A stretch of 64,000 nucleotides of DNA from Bacteroidota bacterium (GTDB lineage: Bacteria > Bacteroidota > Ignavibacteria > Kryptoniales > JAKASW01). Below, piece by piece: positions 1 through 8,972 of the stretch. Every line of letters begins with the position of its first letter. Within the stretch, counting starts at the first letter, position 1. The translations under genes were made by a program, and so were the position numbers. The DNA lies in the NCBI GenBank assembly GCA_021812985.1, contig JAKAMG010000002.1:159879-223878 (forward strand), given 5' to 3'. The notes beneath the pieces were generated by a model. It saw only the letters and a list, made by a program, of their open reading frames with translations, searched no databases and had not been told where the DNA came from.

Positions 1-274
1 GGGAATTTGCCGGCGATATGTTGTCCGCCCTCCCGGAATCGGTGAAAGCCATCGCAGGAATGGTCCAGGTCTGTGCGACCGAACTTGAAGCGGTTCCTAT
101 GCCTATTCCCTGGGCCCCATCATTTTTCTGATAGCTCATCCAGGAAGTGCCCACCCCGAGATAATTAGTGAGGTTCGTGGCATCGATAGTTATCTGGGAG
201 AACGCCATTTGCTGATGAGACGCAATAAGGGCAACTGACAAAGCCAGGATTGTCCGCAATTTTTTCATTTTCAT
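1..274 (-). CDS. Secreted protein, N-terminal fragment (runs off left edge)
   Basis: The frame reads from ATG at 274 and stays open to base 1, giving 91 residues of an incomplete protein. It starts MKMKKLRTILALSVALIASH, a basic n-region followed by a hydrophobic stretch, and then AFSQ, so it looks like a Sec signal peptide with cleavage near residue 26. The visible mature part (ITIDATNLTNYLGVGTSW) is rich in Thr, Asn and Gly and suggests an extracellular or outer-membrane protein. An AAGGA Shine-Dalgarno sequence lies about 9 bases upstream of the first ATG; a second in-frame ATG at 268 is possible. No family can be named from this fragment. It lies on the same strand as the next gene but is separated from it by a GC-rich hairpin. 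Confidence 0.75.
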   Translation of the reverse strand, partial: MKMKKLRTILALSVALIASHQQMAFSQITIDATNLTNYLGVGTSWMSYQKNDGAQGIGIGTASSSVAQTWTIPAMAFTDSGRADNISPANS

Positions 275-311
275 TTTTCTTAGTCCTTTACAATTTCCGC
301 ATTCTTGGTTT

Positions 312-351
312 CGCGGCGCCCGCATCATAAATACACCCGACGGGCGCCGCG
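312..351 (-). terminator. GC-rich hairpin between two minus-strand genes
   Basis: CGCGGCGCCCG at 312-322 is the exact reverse complement of CGGGCGCCGCG at 341-351, giving an 11-bp stem with an 18-base loop. It sits just after the stop of the gene at 363-1448. No T-run follows on the minus strand, so it is either a weak or factor-assisted terminator or an RNA-stabilising hairpin. Confidence 0.5.
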
Positions 352-362
352 GCAAAACTCAC

Positions 363-1448
363 TTATATGATGACGCCTACTCCGACGCTCGCCGTGCTGT
401 ATTTCGCGAATGAGTAGTCAGCGCTGATGTCGATGAAGACAAGCTTCAACGAGAGACCTGCCGTCAGCCTTGTCGAATTCTCCCCTTTGAGATCGAACGA
501 GACCGGGGTCGTGATTGTCTCTCCGGCGGGACCGGTCGTCTCGAAATTGTAGGTTACGGTCATTTGGGATGTCTCAACCGAGAGTCCCAGGTAAGGAGTT
601 ATGTTCAACGCGCCAGGGCCGAATCTCTTGCTGGCAAATATGCCGTAAGTGTTCGCCGTGCTCTTAAATATAGATCCGACTTTGAGCGTCTGGGTGAAGA
701 AAGACAATGACAGGTCGACAGGAAGCTCGCTGCCAAACCAGACCGCCGGATTATGCTGTAGCCCGAACCCGAAGTAATTGAGGCTCCCCAGTTTGCTGTC
801 AAGCGTCACGCTCGGCAGAAACCTGAACGCAACAGACGTCCCGTACACGGTCCCAAGTGTTATCTGTGGAGCTCCCATCGGAAGCGCCGGAAGGTTCTGG
901 AGAAAACCAGTAACCCCCGTATTTATGTCTATCGGATTGACGGTAACGCTCTGCTGGTGTCCCTGATAATTCACCGTGGCCGTGCCGCCGGAGAAACTCA
1001 CCCTCACGGAGTCACTGTTGGACCCGACGATCGTCGGCCCGGATATGCTGACTGTGAAAGGTATGTTCATGATTTGTTGTATAACGGAATCGCGGAACGC
1101 CCCCGTATAAGTCGTCGGGAGAATCTTCTCCGCGGAATTGTAGTCGAAATTATACGGCGCACTGACGGCGAAGCTCTTGTTAGGACTCGAGAAGAAAGCT
1201 CCCGACCCGACGACGCCGATTTCAAGGTCGAACGAAAATGGCACGGCCCCCGGCGCCCGATGGACCCATCCGGAATTGAGATCGGCTCCAAAACCGGAAA
1301 CTACCGGCGCTACGTATCCCTGCGCCGCGGACGTCGCCAGTTTTCCAAGCGTCGACTGCAGATCGTTGCTCTGAGCATGGAGACTATTGACAACCGAAGC
1401 CATCAAAATTGTTAACACGACAAATGCAGCACTTCTAAACTTGCCCAT
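363..1448 (-). CDS. Exported beta-barrel-like protein, DUF6588-like
   Basis: The protein has 361 residues with a signal peptide (cleavage after HAQ, near residue 26). The mature N-terminus contains GFGADLNSGWVHRA, which resembles my recollection of the DUF6588 family of Bacteroidota, whose function is unknown. The rest alternates polar and hydrophobic residues with many Gly, Ser and Thr, ends in FAKYSTASVGVGVII, and fits an outer-membrane beta barrel with a hydrophobic C-terminus. The start has a GAGAGGG ribosome-binding site a few bases upstream. It lies downstream of a response regulator and sensor kinase on the same strand, but a 333-base gap makes co-transcription uncertain. Family assignment is from memory, not a search. 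Confidence 0.7.
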   Translation of the reverse strand: MGKFRSAAFVVLTILMASVVNSLHAQSNDLQSTLGKLATSAAQGYVAPVVSGFGADLNSGWVHRAPGAVPFSFDLEIGVVGSGAFFSSPNKSFAVSAPYNFDYNSAEKILPTTYTGAFRDSVIQQIMNIPFTVSISGPTIVGSNSDSVRVSFSGGTATVNYQGHQQSVTVNPIDINTGVTGFLQNLPALPMGAPQITLGTVYGTSVAFRFLPSVTLDSKLGSLNYFGFGLQHNPAVWFGSELPVDLSLSFFTQTLKVGSIFKSTANTYGIFASKRFGPGALNITPYLGLSVETSQMTVTYNFETTGPAGETITTPVSFDLKGENSTRLTAGLSLKLVFIDISADYSFAKYSTASVGVGVII

Positions 1449-1781
1449 TTCACCCTCTCGATTATTTTTGTTTTTCCAGGACTGAATCGATCGATTTCAT
1501 CTTCACCATGACAACATGGTGACTATCATCTCGTGCACCATCCGGCGTCAGGCTCGACTCGTCCAACGGAAGAAACTGCTCCTTGGAGGTGAACGCATCA
1601 ATAGCATTTTTGTGTGATTTAAGGAAATGGCCGGTGTCGGAAGTGTCCGCGGCCGATGGTATCCGAAATACGGGGTCGAGACGGGACACCGACCATGGTA
1701 CGGCAAAATTGCGGAAGGCACGCCCTTACCCCAATCACCGGCTTCTTAATCCACGCAAGCCGGAGGGAATCTCCCGCTCGC
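1449..1781. other. Intergenic stretch, no supported gene
   Basis: These 333 bases separate the beta-barrel gene from the response regulator. A GTG-initiated minus-strand frame of 75 codons (1462-1689) ends just before the next gene's ribosome-binding site, but it has no Shine-Dalgarno sequence and no recognisable composition, so I do not call it. The stretch probably contains the promoter of the gene at 363-1448; I cannot identify one clearly. Confidence 0.4.
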
Positions 1782-2414
1782 CTATTTCTTGAGAAACTTC
1801 ACGACGGCTTCCGTCCTCGAACGGACGTGAAGCTTCTCGTAAATGCTTCTGACGTGGCTCCTAACAGTGTCCAGGCTGATGAAAAGAGCCTCCGCCGCTT
1901 CCTTGTATCTGTACCCCTTCGAAAGCAAGTCGAGAATTTCGCCTTCCCGCTTTGACAGTCCGAAGTCCTCGTTTTGGGAAGAGGCCGGACTCTTGAACGA
2001 CTCCACGACCATCCTGGCGACCTGGCTTGTCATCGGAGAGCCCCCTCCGTGAACATCGTTTATCGCGTCGAGGAGTTTGGACGGGGCTGTCCGTTTCAGG
2101 AGATAGCCGCTCGCGCCGGCCTTCAGCGACTCGAATATCTTCTCGCTGTCTTCATAGACAGTGAGCATAAGGATCTGCACTCCCGGATTGGCCAGCTTGA
2201 TCTTCCTCGTGCATTCTATGCCGTCTAGATCGGCTGAACTGAGATTGATGTCCATGATGATAACGTCCGCACCTCCCCTGGATAGGTCGGCGACTGCCCT
2301 CCTCGGGTTGGAATATGCCGCCAGGAACTCGAACCCGTCCGCCTGATCTATCATTTGCGAAAGGCTCTCTCTTATCCCCTCGTTGTCTTCAACTATGGCT
2401 ACTTTAATCGGCAT
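1782..2414 (-). CDS. NarL/FixJ-type response regulator
   Basis: A 210-residue response regulator with an N-terminal receiver domain (residues 3-120) and a C-terminal LuxR/GerE helix-turn-helix (about 150-207). Receiver landmarks are the acidic pair Glu9-Asp10, the phospho-acceptor Asp55 in IIMDIN, Thr85 and Lys107. The helix-turn-helix reads LSKREGEILDLLSKGY followed by SLDTVRSHVRSIYEKL, the canonical DNA-recognition pattern. It lies 48 bases downstream of the large sensor kinase on the same strand, so the two almost certainly form a cognate pair. HisKA_3-type kinases normally signal to this regulator class. The target genes are unknown; the adjacent exported protein at 363-1448 is one candidate. 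Confidence 0.95.
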   Translation of the reverse strand: MPIKVAIVEDNEGIRESLSQMIDQADGFEFLAAYSNPRRAVADLSRGGADVIIMDINLSSADLDGIECTRKIKLANPGVQILMLTVYEDSEKIFESLKAGASGYLLKRTAPSKLLDAINDVHGGGSPMTSQVARMVVESFKSPASSQNEDFGLSKREGEILDLLSKGYRYKEAAEALFISLDTVRSHVRSIYEKLHVRSRTEAVVKFLKK

Positions 2415-2462
2415 TCAATGAAAGTGTCCTCGGGTTTTCGCTTTGTCAATAACATGAAGATG

Positions 2463-5400
2463 TTAAACTCTTCGTGGACCAGCGGCGTTGAACTCGACCG
2501 AGACCCTTGTCCCTGTTTCGCCCGCCCGGCTGATTGTAAGAATCCCGCCGATCCTTTCGGCGCGCTCGCGCATGTTCCGCAGGCCGTTGCCGAGCGAATC
2601 TTCTCCGGTCGCCTGTATTCCTGTCCCATCATCCGCTACAATAATCCTGATCCGGTCGTCCACCGCTTCGAGTCCTATGTTGACCGTGGTTGCCCGCGAG
2701 TGCTTCAGGACGTTTGAAAGACTCTCCTTGACCACGAGAAATATCTCATGCCGCAATTCGGAATCGAGTTCGATCTCCGGAATCGCTGGCGGAAAATCGA
2801 ATCGCGCGGCTATCGAGCTTGCGTCGAAAAGCTCCTGTGCGTACTCGGTGATGTATGCCCAGAGATTCCTCAGGTTGTCGTTCCGAGGATTCACAGCCCA
2901 AACTATCTCATCCATCTTACGGACGGCCTCTTCGGCGGTCCTGGATATGCGCCGGATCGGTTCCGACATCCCTTCGGAAATTCCGCCTGTGCCGGAGCTG
3001 AGGAACAGAATCTTAGTAAGAATTGAGCCGACATCGTCGTGCAAGTCCCTTGATATCCTGCTCCGCTCCCGTTCCAGCGCCTGCTCGCGATGTACCCGCT
3101 CCAGCTGCTTCCTTATTTTTCTGAGGCTGACGTACCTTATGCTCCCCACGAGCGCGACAACCGACAAGACCGATGCCATCTCCCTGAATTCCCAAGTCAT
3201 CCAGAAAGGAGGTACAATCTCAACCGGGACGGCGATCCCTGATTCGTTCCACACACCATCGCTGTTCGAAGCCTTCACGCGAAGGACATATTTCCCCGGT
3301 GGAAGATTCGTATATCGGGCAAACCTGACCGTCCCCGAATAATTCCATCCGGTATCGAATCCGTCGAGCCTGTACGCGTACTGATTCTTCGAGGGATTGG
3401 TGTATTCCAGCGCTGCCATCTCGAATGAGATAGTGTTCTTGTTGTATGGGGCTCTTACTGATGAAAGAACGCTTATATGGTTTTCCTGCAATGTGAATTC
3501 GGTTATCACTACTCGTGGGGTGATGGGATTATCTGTGATGTCCGCCGGCTTAAAGCTGTTGAGCCCGTTGACACCACCGAAGTACATCGTGCCATCATCG
3601 CTCTTGAAATACGCCCCCGTGTTGAACTCGTTCGACTGCAAACCGTCGTCCACGTCATAGTTGCGTGACTTTCCGGTTGATGGGGAGAACCTGCAAAGCC
3701 CCCTGTTTGTGCTGAGCCACAGGTTGCCGGCAGCATCCGATAGCACGCCGTAGATGAAGTTGCTCGGCAAACCGTCTTCCGCGGTGATAGCCGCCCTCCT
3801 GCCACTCTTCTCATCAAGCCGCACCAGGCCGTTTTCAGTCGCGAGCCAGAGGACTCCTTTCGGCTCCTCGCAAATCGATCTGACGATATTGTTCGAGCGA
3901 GAGAAAGTGCCCTGGGCGCCGTCGCTGTAGTCGGATATCACCGAACCGCGTGCGTCAAGGTGCTTGACGAAGCCGAGATACGACCCGATCCACATGGTCC
4001 CGTCACTTCCCTCAAGGATCGAAAAGACATCAATGTTGACGCTCAGCACTCGCGACAGTGTCACGCGCCCCGCGTCGACTGCGGCCCGGAAAAGTCCCGA
4101 GTTGGTGCCGAGCCACATCGTACCATGAGAGTCCATGCATATTGTGTTTATCGTTTTTCCTCTGAGCAGCGTCATGTTCGGTATGTCTCCCGGCTCGTCC
4201 AGGATCTTTACGCCATTCTGGGTTCCGACCCAGATATTGCCGCCGGGGTCATCTCTCATACAGAAGACTTTTTCGTTTGATTCGATGTCGCCGGAGCTCG
4301 TTCTGACTCTCTTCCATGTCCCGCTGCCGGGATCCAGTTTACTCAGTCCGCCAGGAATTGTGGCTATCCACAAATCTTTCCGCGCATCCTGAAAAATAGC
4401 CTTCACGAAATTGCCGGCGGTGCCGCTGTTGTTGCCCCCCGCCAGGAGCGCGCGTGGAAACTTGTCGCGATACGGACTCCACCACATTATCCCGCCGCCG
4501 TCTGTGCCGATCCAGACGCAACCGGAACGGTCTCTAAAAAGCGCCCTGATATCGCTCAATGGCACATCTGTAAATTCAAATCCGGATGCCTCGAATTTTC
4601 TGATCAATCCGGAATGGACATCGAGGACACGCAATCCTTCGTAACCTGCGCCTATCAGAATCTCACCGTCGCTCAACTCGCACGCCGCTCCGACCGGGTT
4701 CCTCGTGCGGGGTTCCCTTCCGGCCGACACGACATACTTAATCAATCCTCCGCGGGATGGATCGTAAACCCCAATAACACCTTCGCTCTCCTCGAAGACC
4801 AATCGCCCATCGGGAAGAAGCTTAAGGAATCTATCGTGGGGTGGGAGCAGCCGGTTCATTCTGCCAAAAGGGGTTTCAAGTTTACGAGTCGCCGGATCAT
4901 AGCGGTTGATCCCGTCTTCATCGGCGTACCACACCATTCCAGCTTTGTCTACCTGGACGAACGCGGAGGGTTTGCCCAGGTGCGCATGTTTCAAACCCAC
5001 AGGGTCGTCAAGCCTGCCGGTTTTCACATCGAGATTGCGGAGACCGAAATTTGTAGCCAGCCAGATATTCCCCCGGGAGTCGAAGGCGATCCCCCACACT
5101 GAAACCGCCTCTGTCTGGAATGGTTCCTTTACAAACCACTGGTAGTTCCTGAATTCAGTGCCGGCCAGGTTCAGTCGGCTCAGCCCCCTGTCGGTTCCGA
5201 CCCAGACGTTGCCGTCCACGTCCTGGCTGATCGCGCGAATGGAACCTCCGAGCAGAGACGTGTTCGAGTCGGGATAGTCTCTGTAGGTGGTGAACTCGTA
5301 TCCGTCGAACTTGTTGAGCCCGTCCGCCGTCCCGAACCACATGAAGCCCTGACGATCCTGATAGATTGCATAGACAGAATTTTGAGAAAGCCCTTCGTTG

Positions 5401-5588
5401 ACGGTGAGTGATTCGATATGATGGTTCGGGGTGATTCCGAAGACACCAGCAAACGGAACGACACTTAGGAGAAGCAGTGCGACGCACTTCGCCAAACGCA
5501 CCGAGAACGATGTACCACTATCTAGCTGAATCGCCCGGTTCAACGTCGCGTGATGAACGCGGCCCCATATACCCCTCGCACCTGACAT
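2463..5588 (-). CDS. Sensor histidine kinase with two-component propeller ectodomain
   Basis: A 1041-residue membrane sensor kinase. After an N-terminal export signal or membrane segment (about residues 32-52) comes a long periplasmic region of repeated Reg_prop-type blades such as QDRQGFMWFGTADGLNKFDG and DVDGNVWVGTDRGLSRL, up to about residue 690. A Y_Y_Y domain (about 715-790, containing YAYRLDGFD and LPPGKYVLRVKASN) follows, then a transmembrane helix (about 800-820). The cytoplasmic part has a HisKA_3 dimerisation domain with SRDLHDDVG, phospho-acceptor His850, and a HATPase_c domain with DDGTGI and GNGLRNMRERA. It lacks the fused receiver and AraC domains of the hybrid sensors of Bacteroides and instead pairs with the separate regulator downstream. 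Ligand unknown; relatives often sense glycans, but no polysaccharide locus adjoins. Confidence 0.95.
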   Translation of the reverse strand: MSGARGIWGRVHHATLNRAIQLDSGTSFSVRLAKCVALLLLSVVPFAGVFGITPNHHIESLTVNEGLSQNSVYAIYQDRQGFMWFGTADGLNKFDGYEFTTYRDYPDSNTSLLGGSIRAISQDVDGNVWVGTDRGLSRLNLAGTEFRNYQWFVKEPFQTEAVSVWGIAFDSRGNIWLATNFGLRNLDVKTGRLDDPVGLKHAHLGKPSAFVQVDKAGMVWYADEDGINRYDPATRKLETPFGRMNRLLPPHDRFLKLLPDGRLVFEESEGVIGVYDPSRGGLIKYVVSAGREPRTRNPVGAACELSDGEILIGAGYEGLRVLDVHSGLIRKFEASGFEFTDVPLSDIRALFRDRSGCVWIGTDGGGIMWWSPYRDKFPRALLAGGNNSGTAGNFVKAIFQDARKDLWIATIPGGLSKLDPGSGTWKRVRTSSGDIESNEKVFCMRDDPGGNIWVGTQNGVKILDEPGDIPNMTLLRGKTINTICMDSHGTMWLGTNSGLFRAAVDAGRVTLSRVLSVNIDVFSILEGSDGTMWIGSYLGFVKHLDARGSVISDYSDGAQGTFSRSNNIVRSICEEPKGVLWLATENGLVRLDEKSGRRAAITAEDGLPSNFIYGVLSDAAGNLWLSTNRGLCRFSPSTGKSRNYDVDDGLQSNEFNTGAYFKSDDGTMYFGGVNGLNSFKPADITDNPITPRVVITEFTLQENHISVLSSVRAPYNKNTISFEMAALEYTNPSKNQYAYRLDGFDTGWNYSGTVRFARYTNLPPGKYVLRVKASNSDGVWNESGIAVPVEIVPPFWMTWEFREMASVLSVVALVGSIRYVSLRKIRKQLERVHREQALERERSRISRDLHDDVGSILTKILFLSSGTGGISEGMSEPIRRISRTAEEAVRKMDEIVWAVNPRNDNLRNLWAYITEYAQELFDASSIAARFDFPPAIPEIELDSELRHEIFLVVKESLSNVLKHSRATTVNIGLEAVDDRIRIIVADDGTGIQATGEDSLGNGLRNMRERAERIGGILTISRAGETGTRVSVEFNAAGPRRV

Positions 5589-5720
5589 GCCCTAAGATAG
5601 AGAGCGCTAAAGTGTATTCCAAGAATCTGATGAGGCGCGGAGCATTTGAAAGCAAGCTTCGTTATTGACTAACTTATCTGAGAATGAAAACAATCTTTCA
5701 CAATGATTGGTGCATGTTTT

Positions 5721-6341
5721 ATGTACGTACCGAAGTTCTTCTCTATAGATGACTGGCCTGAGATTTCCCGTTTCATCAGGGAGAATCCGCTGGCGACAAT
5801 CATAAGCGGGGGTGACGAATATCCGGTGGCAACGCACGTCGCTTTGGAACTGGAGGAATCCCCCAATGGTCCGGCGGTTCTGACCGGACACGTCGCAAAG
5901 GCAAACCCCCACTGGAGATCGTTCGCGTCTAATCCGCGGGTGCTGTCAGTGTTCCTCTCTCCCATCCAGCACTACGTGTCCTCTTCATGGTACAACCATC
6001 CCAACGTTCCGACATGGAATTACATGAGTGTCCACGTCTATGGAATCCTGCGCATCGTGGATGGGGATAGGCTGAAGAAATCTCTGGTAGAAATGACGAA
6101 CCTTCACGAGCGCGTCTCGTCCCATCCGCTGTCAGCCGAAGTTCTGAAGAGCGAGATTGAGAAGCAGATCAGCGGGATAGTCGGATTTGAGATCGAAATA
6201 GAAAAAGTCGAAGCCGCGTACAAGATGAGCCAGAATCGGAGCGATGAGGACTTCGCCAGCATCATCAAAGAACTGGAGAGACTCGAAGACTACAACGCGA
6301 GGATGGTCGCGGCGAAGATGGCTGAGATGAGGAAGACGTAG
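5721..6341 (+). CDS. FMN-binding PaiB-like protein
   Basis: A 206-residue cytoplasmic protein of the FMN-binding split-barrel family related to PaiB of Bacillus, which has been described as a negative regulator of degradative enzymes and sporulation. The start MYVPKFFSIDDWPEISRFI is typical of the family, so I start at the ATG at 5721 rather than the frame's first ATG six codons upstream. Family features include the region around NPLATIISG, the HVAKANPHW stretch and SSWY followed by VPTWNYMSVHVYG. PaiB-like proteins often travel alone in Gram-negatives, and the true role here could be flavin- or heme-related rather than transcriptional. It is divergent from the sensor kinase, with about 130 bases of shared upstream DNA. 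Confidence 0.9.
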   Translation: MYVPKFFSIDDWPEISRFIRENPLATIISGGDEYPVATHVALELEESPNGPAVLTGHVAKANPHWRSFASNPRVLSVFLSPIQHYVSSSWYNHPNVPTWNYMSVHVYGILRIVDGDRLKKSLVEMTNLHERVSSHPLSAEVLKSEIEKQISGIVGFEIEIEKVEAAYKMSQNRSDEDFASIIKELERLEDYNARMVAAKMAEMRKT

Positions 6342-6522
6342 AGCAATTCCAACCCGGAGATTCGCCGGATACGGCCGACGAAGCGGCTCATGTGCCTACG
6401 CCCCTCCTTTCAAGCGCGTCGAATATCAAGCGCCATGCAAGGAAAATGGAGTCTTAGGGAAGATTGCCCCCTTGTCCGGAATAGCTTACAACAAATGGAA
6501 CACGATTTAGCCGAAAAACTCG

Positions 6523-7995
6523 ATGCAAAACAATGAAATGCGCGAAGAGCGCGAAACATCTCTTGATCCTTCCAACTGGAACGACCTGCGCGAGCTAGGC
6601 CACAAGATGATCGACGACATGATGGACCATCTCCAGAACATTCGGGACGAGCCTTCGTGGCGGAAGATTCCGGCCGAGACTAAGGAATTCCTGGATCGGC
6701 CGGCGCCGATGACACCGCAGGACCCACTTGAGATATATGAAGAATTCAAAAGACACATTCTTCCCTACCCCAGCGGGAACATACATCCGCGCTTCTGGGC
6801 GTGGGTGCAGGGAACCGGGACGCCTCTCGGGGCGCTCGCCGAATTCCTCGCGGCCTCGATGAACCCCAACACCGCCATCGGCGAACACGCTGCTATGTAC
6901 GTCGAGCAGCAGGTCCTGAACTGGTGCAAAGAAATGATGGGATACCCGAAGAGCTCATCAGGAATCTTAGTGAGCGGCGGTTCGATGGCCAACATCACGG
7001 CCCTTACCGCGGCGAGAAATCAGCAGACCGGAACGGACATTCGCAGGAAAGGGGTGTCTGCAGCCAACGGAAGTATGACGCTCTACTGTTCGACCGAAAC
7101 ACACAGCTGCGTCGTCAAGGCCGCTGAGGTGATAGGCATAGGATCCGATTCCGTTAGAAGCATAGCGGTGGACGACAATTATCAGATTGATACCGCTAAG
7201 CTGGTCTCGGCAATTGAATCGGACCTGGCTGCTGGCAACACGCCTTTCTGCGTCGTCGGCAACGCGGGGACGGTCAACACCGGAGCCATCGACCCGCTCG
7301 ACCAGCTCCTTTCAATTGCACGAAGATACAATCTGTGGTTTCATGTTGATGGCGCATTCGGCGCCCTGGCTAAACTGGCTCCGGAATATTCCGAGACGCT
7401 GAGGGCAATTGAATCGGCGGACAGCGTCGCTTTCGATCTTCACAAGTGGATGTACATGCCGTTCGAGGTGGGGTGCGTCCTAATCCGAAACGCCGAGGCT
7501 CACAGGAATGCCTTTGCGATAGAGACCGACTATCTCATGAATCATGAGCGTGGGCTCGCCGCCGGGCCCGACCCCATGGGGAACTACGGACTCGAGCTGT
7601 CGCGCGGGTTCAAGGCGTTGAAAGTCTGGATGTCCCTCAAGGAACATGGTATTGAGAAATACACCGCTGCGATAAGGCAGAACATTTTGCAGGCATTCCA
7701 CCTCGCCGAGCTCATCTCGAACGACAAGCACCTGGAACTCTTGGCTCCTGTCAGATTGAACGTGGTGTGCTTCCGATACAGACGTGACGGAGTGACAGAA
7801 GGTCAACTCGATCAGCTGAACAAGGAAATCGTCATGACTTTGCAGGAGTCGGGAACGGCCTCTCCATCATCGACGATACTCCATGGCCGTTACGCGATAC
7901 GAGTAGCAAACACAAACCACAGAAGCCGAAAGAAAGACTTCGATGTTCTCGTCAGTGAGGTCGTGAGAATCGGCAATGGTCTGTCGCCCGCGTGA
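6523..7995 (+). CDS. Pyridoxal-phosphate-dependent decarboxylase (aromatic amino acid decarboxylase-like)
   Basis: A 490-residue group II PLP-dependent decarboxylase, close to the usual length of aromatic-L-amino-acid/tyrosine decarboxylases. Landmarks are the N-terminal NIHPRFWAWVQGTG, the GILVSGGSMANITAL cofactor-site region, STETHSCVVKAAEV, HVDGAFGALA with the Asp that contacts the pyridine nitrogen, and FDLHKWMYMP with Lys308 as the Schiff-base lysine. It would act in the cytoplasm, converting an aromatic amino acid to its amine; the substrate cannot be decided by eye and some homologues make aldehydes. The start at 6523 has no clear Shine-Dalgarno sequence, and the ATG at 6538 is an alternative. 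It stands alone, 180 bases after the PaiB-like gene. Confidence 0.9.
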   Translation: MQNNEMREERETSLDPSNWNDLRELGHKMIDDMMDHLQNIRDEPSWRKIPAETKEFLDRPAPMTPQDPLEIYEEFKRHILPYPSGNIHPRFWAWVQGTGTPLGALAEFLAASMNPNTAIGEHAAMYVEQQVLNWCKEMMGYPKSSSGILVSGGSMANITALTAARNQQTGTDIRRKGVSAANGSMTLYCSTETHSCVVKAAEVIGIGSDSVRSIAVDDNYQIDTAKLVSAIESDLAAGNTPFCVVGNAGTVNTGAIDPLDQLLSIARRYNLWFHVDGAFGALAKLAPEYSETLRAIESADSVAFDLHKWMYMPFEVGCVLIRNAEAHRNAFAIETDYLMNHERGLAAGPDPMGNYGLELSRGFKALKVWMSLKEHGIEKYTAAIRQNILQAFHLAELISNDKHLELLAPVRLNVVCFRYRRDGVTEGQLDQLNKEIVMTLQESGTASPSSTILHGRYAIRVANTNHRSRKKDFDVLVSEVVRIGNGLSPA

Positions 7996-8065
7996 CTTAC
8001 GGCGACACTGGAGTAAATCGGATCTGCGGCCGGAGCAGAAATCGTCCGCCTTCTGTACCCGCAAT

Positions 8066-8518
8066 TCAATACCGAATCCTGATCAAGACTACGACGGAGT
8101 CTTGTCCAACGTAGAATTTCGCGGCTTCAAAATCCGGAGCCCCCATGAAACCTCGGGCATTGTTCGAGAAGCCGTAACCTTCCTTCGGTATGCCGAAGAG
8201 TCCTTTGTCCATCCTTCCGTTCCTGTTCTCGTCGTGGAGCACCGCAATTGCATACAAACCGTAGGGAACGTGTCTGAAGGCCACAAATGATTCCGAGGCT
8301 TCTATATCACCGATCCCAGACATAAAAACTTTTGTGGAATCATCGGGGAAGCCGTCGGCAGAATTGTAGAGAGCCACCGCGGCGTCGCCGTTGTTGTTTC
8401 TCAGATTTGTCAGATGGACGACAATATTCGTGTGCCCTGATGATACCTGACCAGCCACGGGCCACGCTGAAAGAATCATTACCATCACGACGATTATCGA
8501 TCTTAAAGAATCGGACAT
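8066..8518 (-). CDS. DUF2141 exported protein
   Basis: A 150-residue protein with a signal peptide (MSDSLRSIIVVMVMILSAWPVAGQ). The mature part matches the DUF2141 pattern: an opening beta strand and NNNGDAAVALYNSADGF, then VPYGLYAIAVLHDENRNGRM, then GIPKEGYGFSNNARG. The DENRNGRMD segment resembles a calcium-binding loop. The family is periplasmic or secreted, of unknown function, and common in Bacteroidota and Proteobacteria. It is convergent with the decarboxylase and lies downstream of two small minus-strand genes that may form an operon with it. Confidence 0.88.
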   Translation of the reverse strand: MSDSLRSIIVVMVMILSAWPVAGQVSSGHTNIVVHLTNLRNNNGDAAVALYNSADGFPDDSTKVFMSGIGDIEASESFVAFRHVPYGLYAIAVLHDENRNGRMDKGLFGIPKEGYGFSNNARGFMGAPDFEAAKFYVGQDSVVVLIRIRY

Positions 8519-8577
8519 ACTTCTCGTTCGGCTTTGAATTGGTCAATGGAAGGCCGCGCAAAAAAATCCGCAGAACG

Positions 8578-8745
8578 CTATGACGCCTTCAGCAGGTGAC
8601 TCAGCGCCGCGCCGATGTAATAAGGCCATATCACTATCGCGAGCACCCCCTGCCAGAACATAAGCTTCAGAAAGCCGATGGTGAAGAGCCAACCAATCAC
8701 CCAGATTATTCCGAAGCTTGAGTTTTCCACTTTGATTTTTTCCAT
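8578..8745 (-). CDS. Small two-helix membrane protein, 55 residues
   Basis: A short gene read directly from the minus strand: ATG at 8745, TAG at 8578-8580. The product begins MEKIKVENSSFGIIWVIGWL and continues FTIGFLKLMFWQGVLAIVIW, ending PYYIGAALSHLLKAS. It has two hydrophobic stretches (residues 11-25 and 28-50) around a short turn with Lys27, so it should be an inner-membrane peptide. A GGGAGGG ribosome-binding site lies about 8 bases upstream, which together with the strongly non-random hydrophobic composition supports a real gene. It sits 59 bases upstream of the DUF2141 gene on the same strand. I do not recognise a family. Confidence 0.7.
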   Translation of the reverse strand: MEKIKVENSSFGIIWVIGWLFTIGFLKLMFWQGVLAIVIWPYYIGAALSHLLKAS

Positions 8746-8972
8746 CGCATGCCCTCCCGAGATCTGTGGAACAACACGTTATCCGGAGCGACCGCCTGAA
8801 CGCGGCCTGTCGGTCATCCCGCCGACTTGGGTAAATTACCCGCGTCTGGAGTGAAAAGCAATTTGATGGCCCGGCCAACGCAGTCGGACCGCACATCTAA
8901 CTCTTTGCTACCCCACGACCTACGCTCCAGCCCACCGTTACAGGCACATGATCTGGGCACCGTGTTAGGCCC

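Noticed and set aside
1462-1689. A 75-codon GTG-started frame upstream of the DUF6588-like gene
   Set aside because: No ribosome-binding site and an uninformative composition; probably chance.
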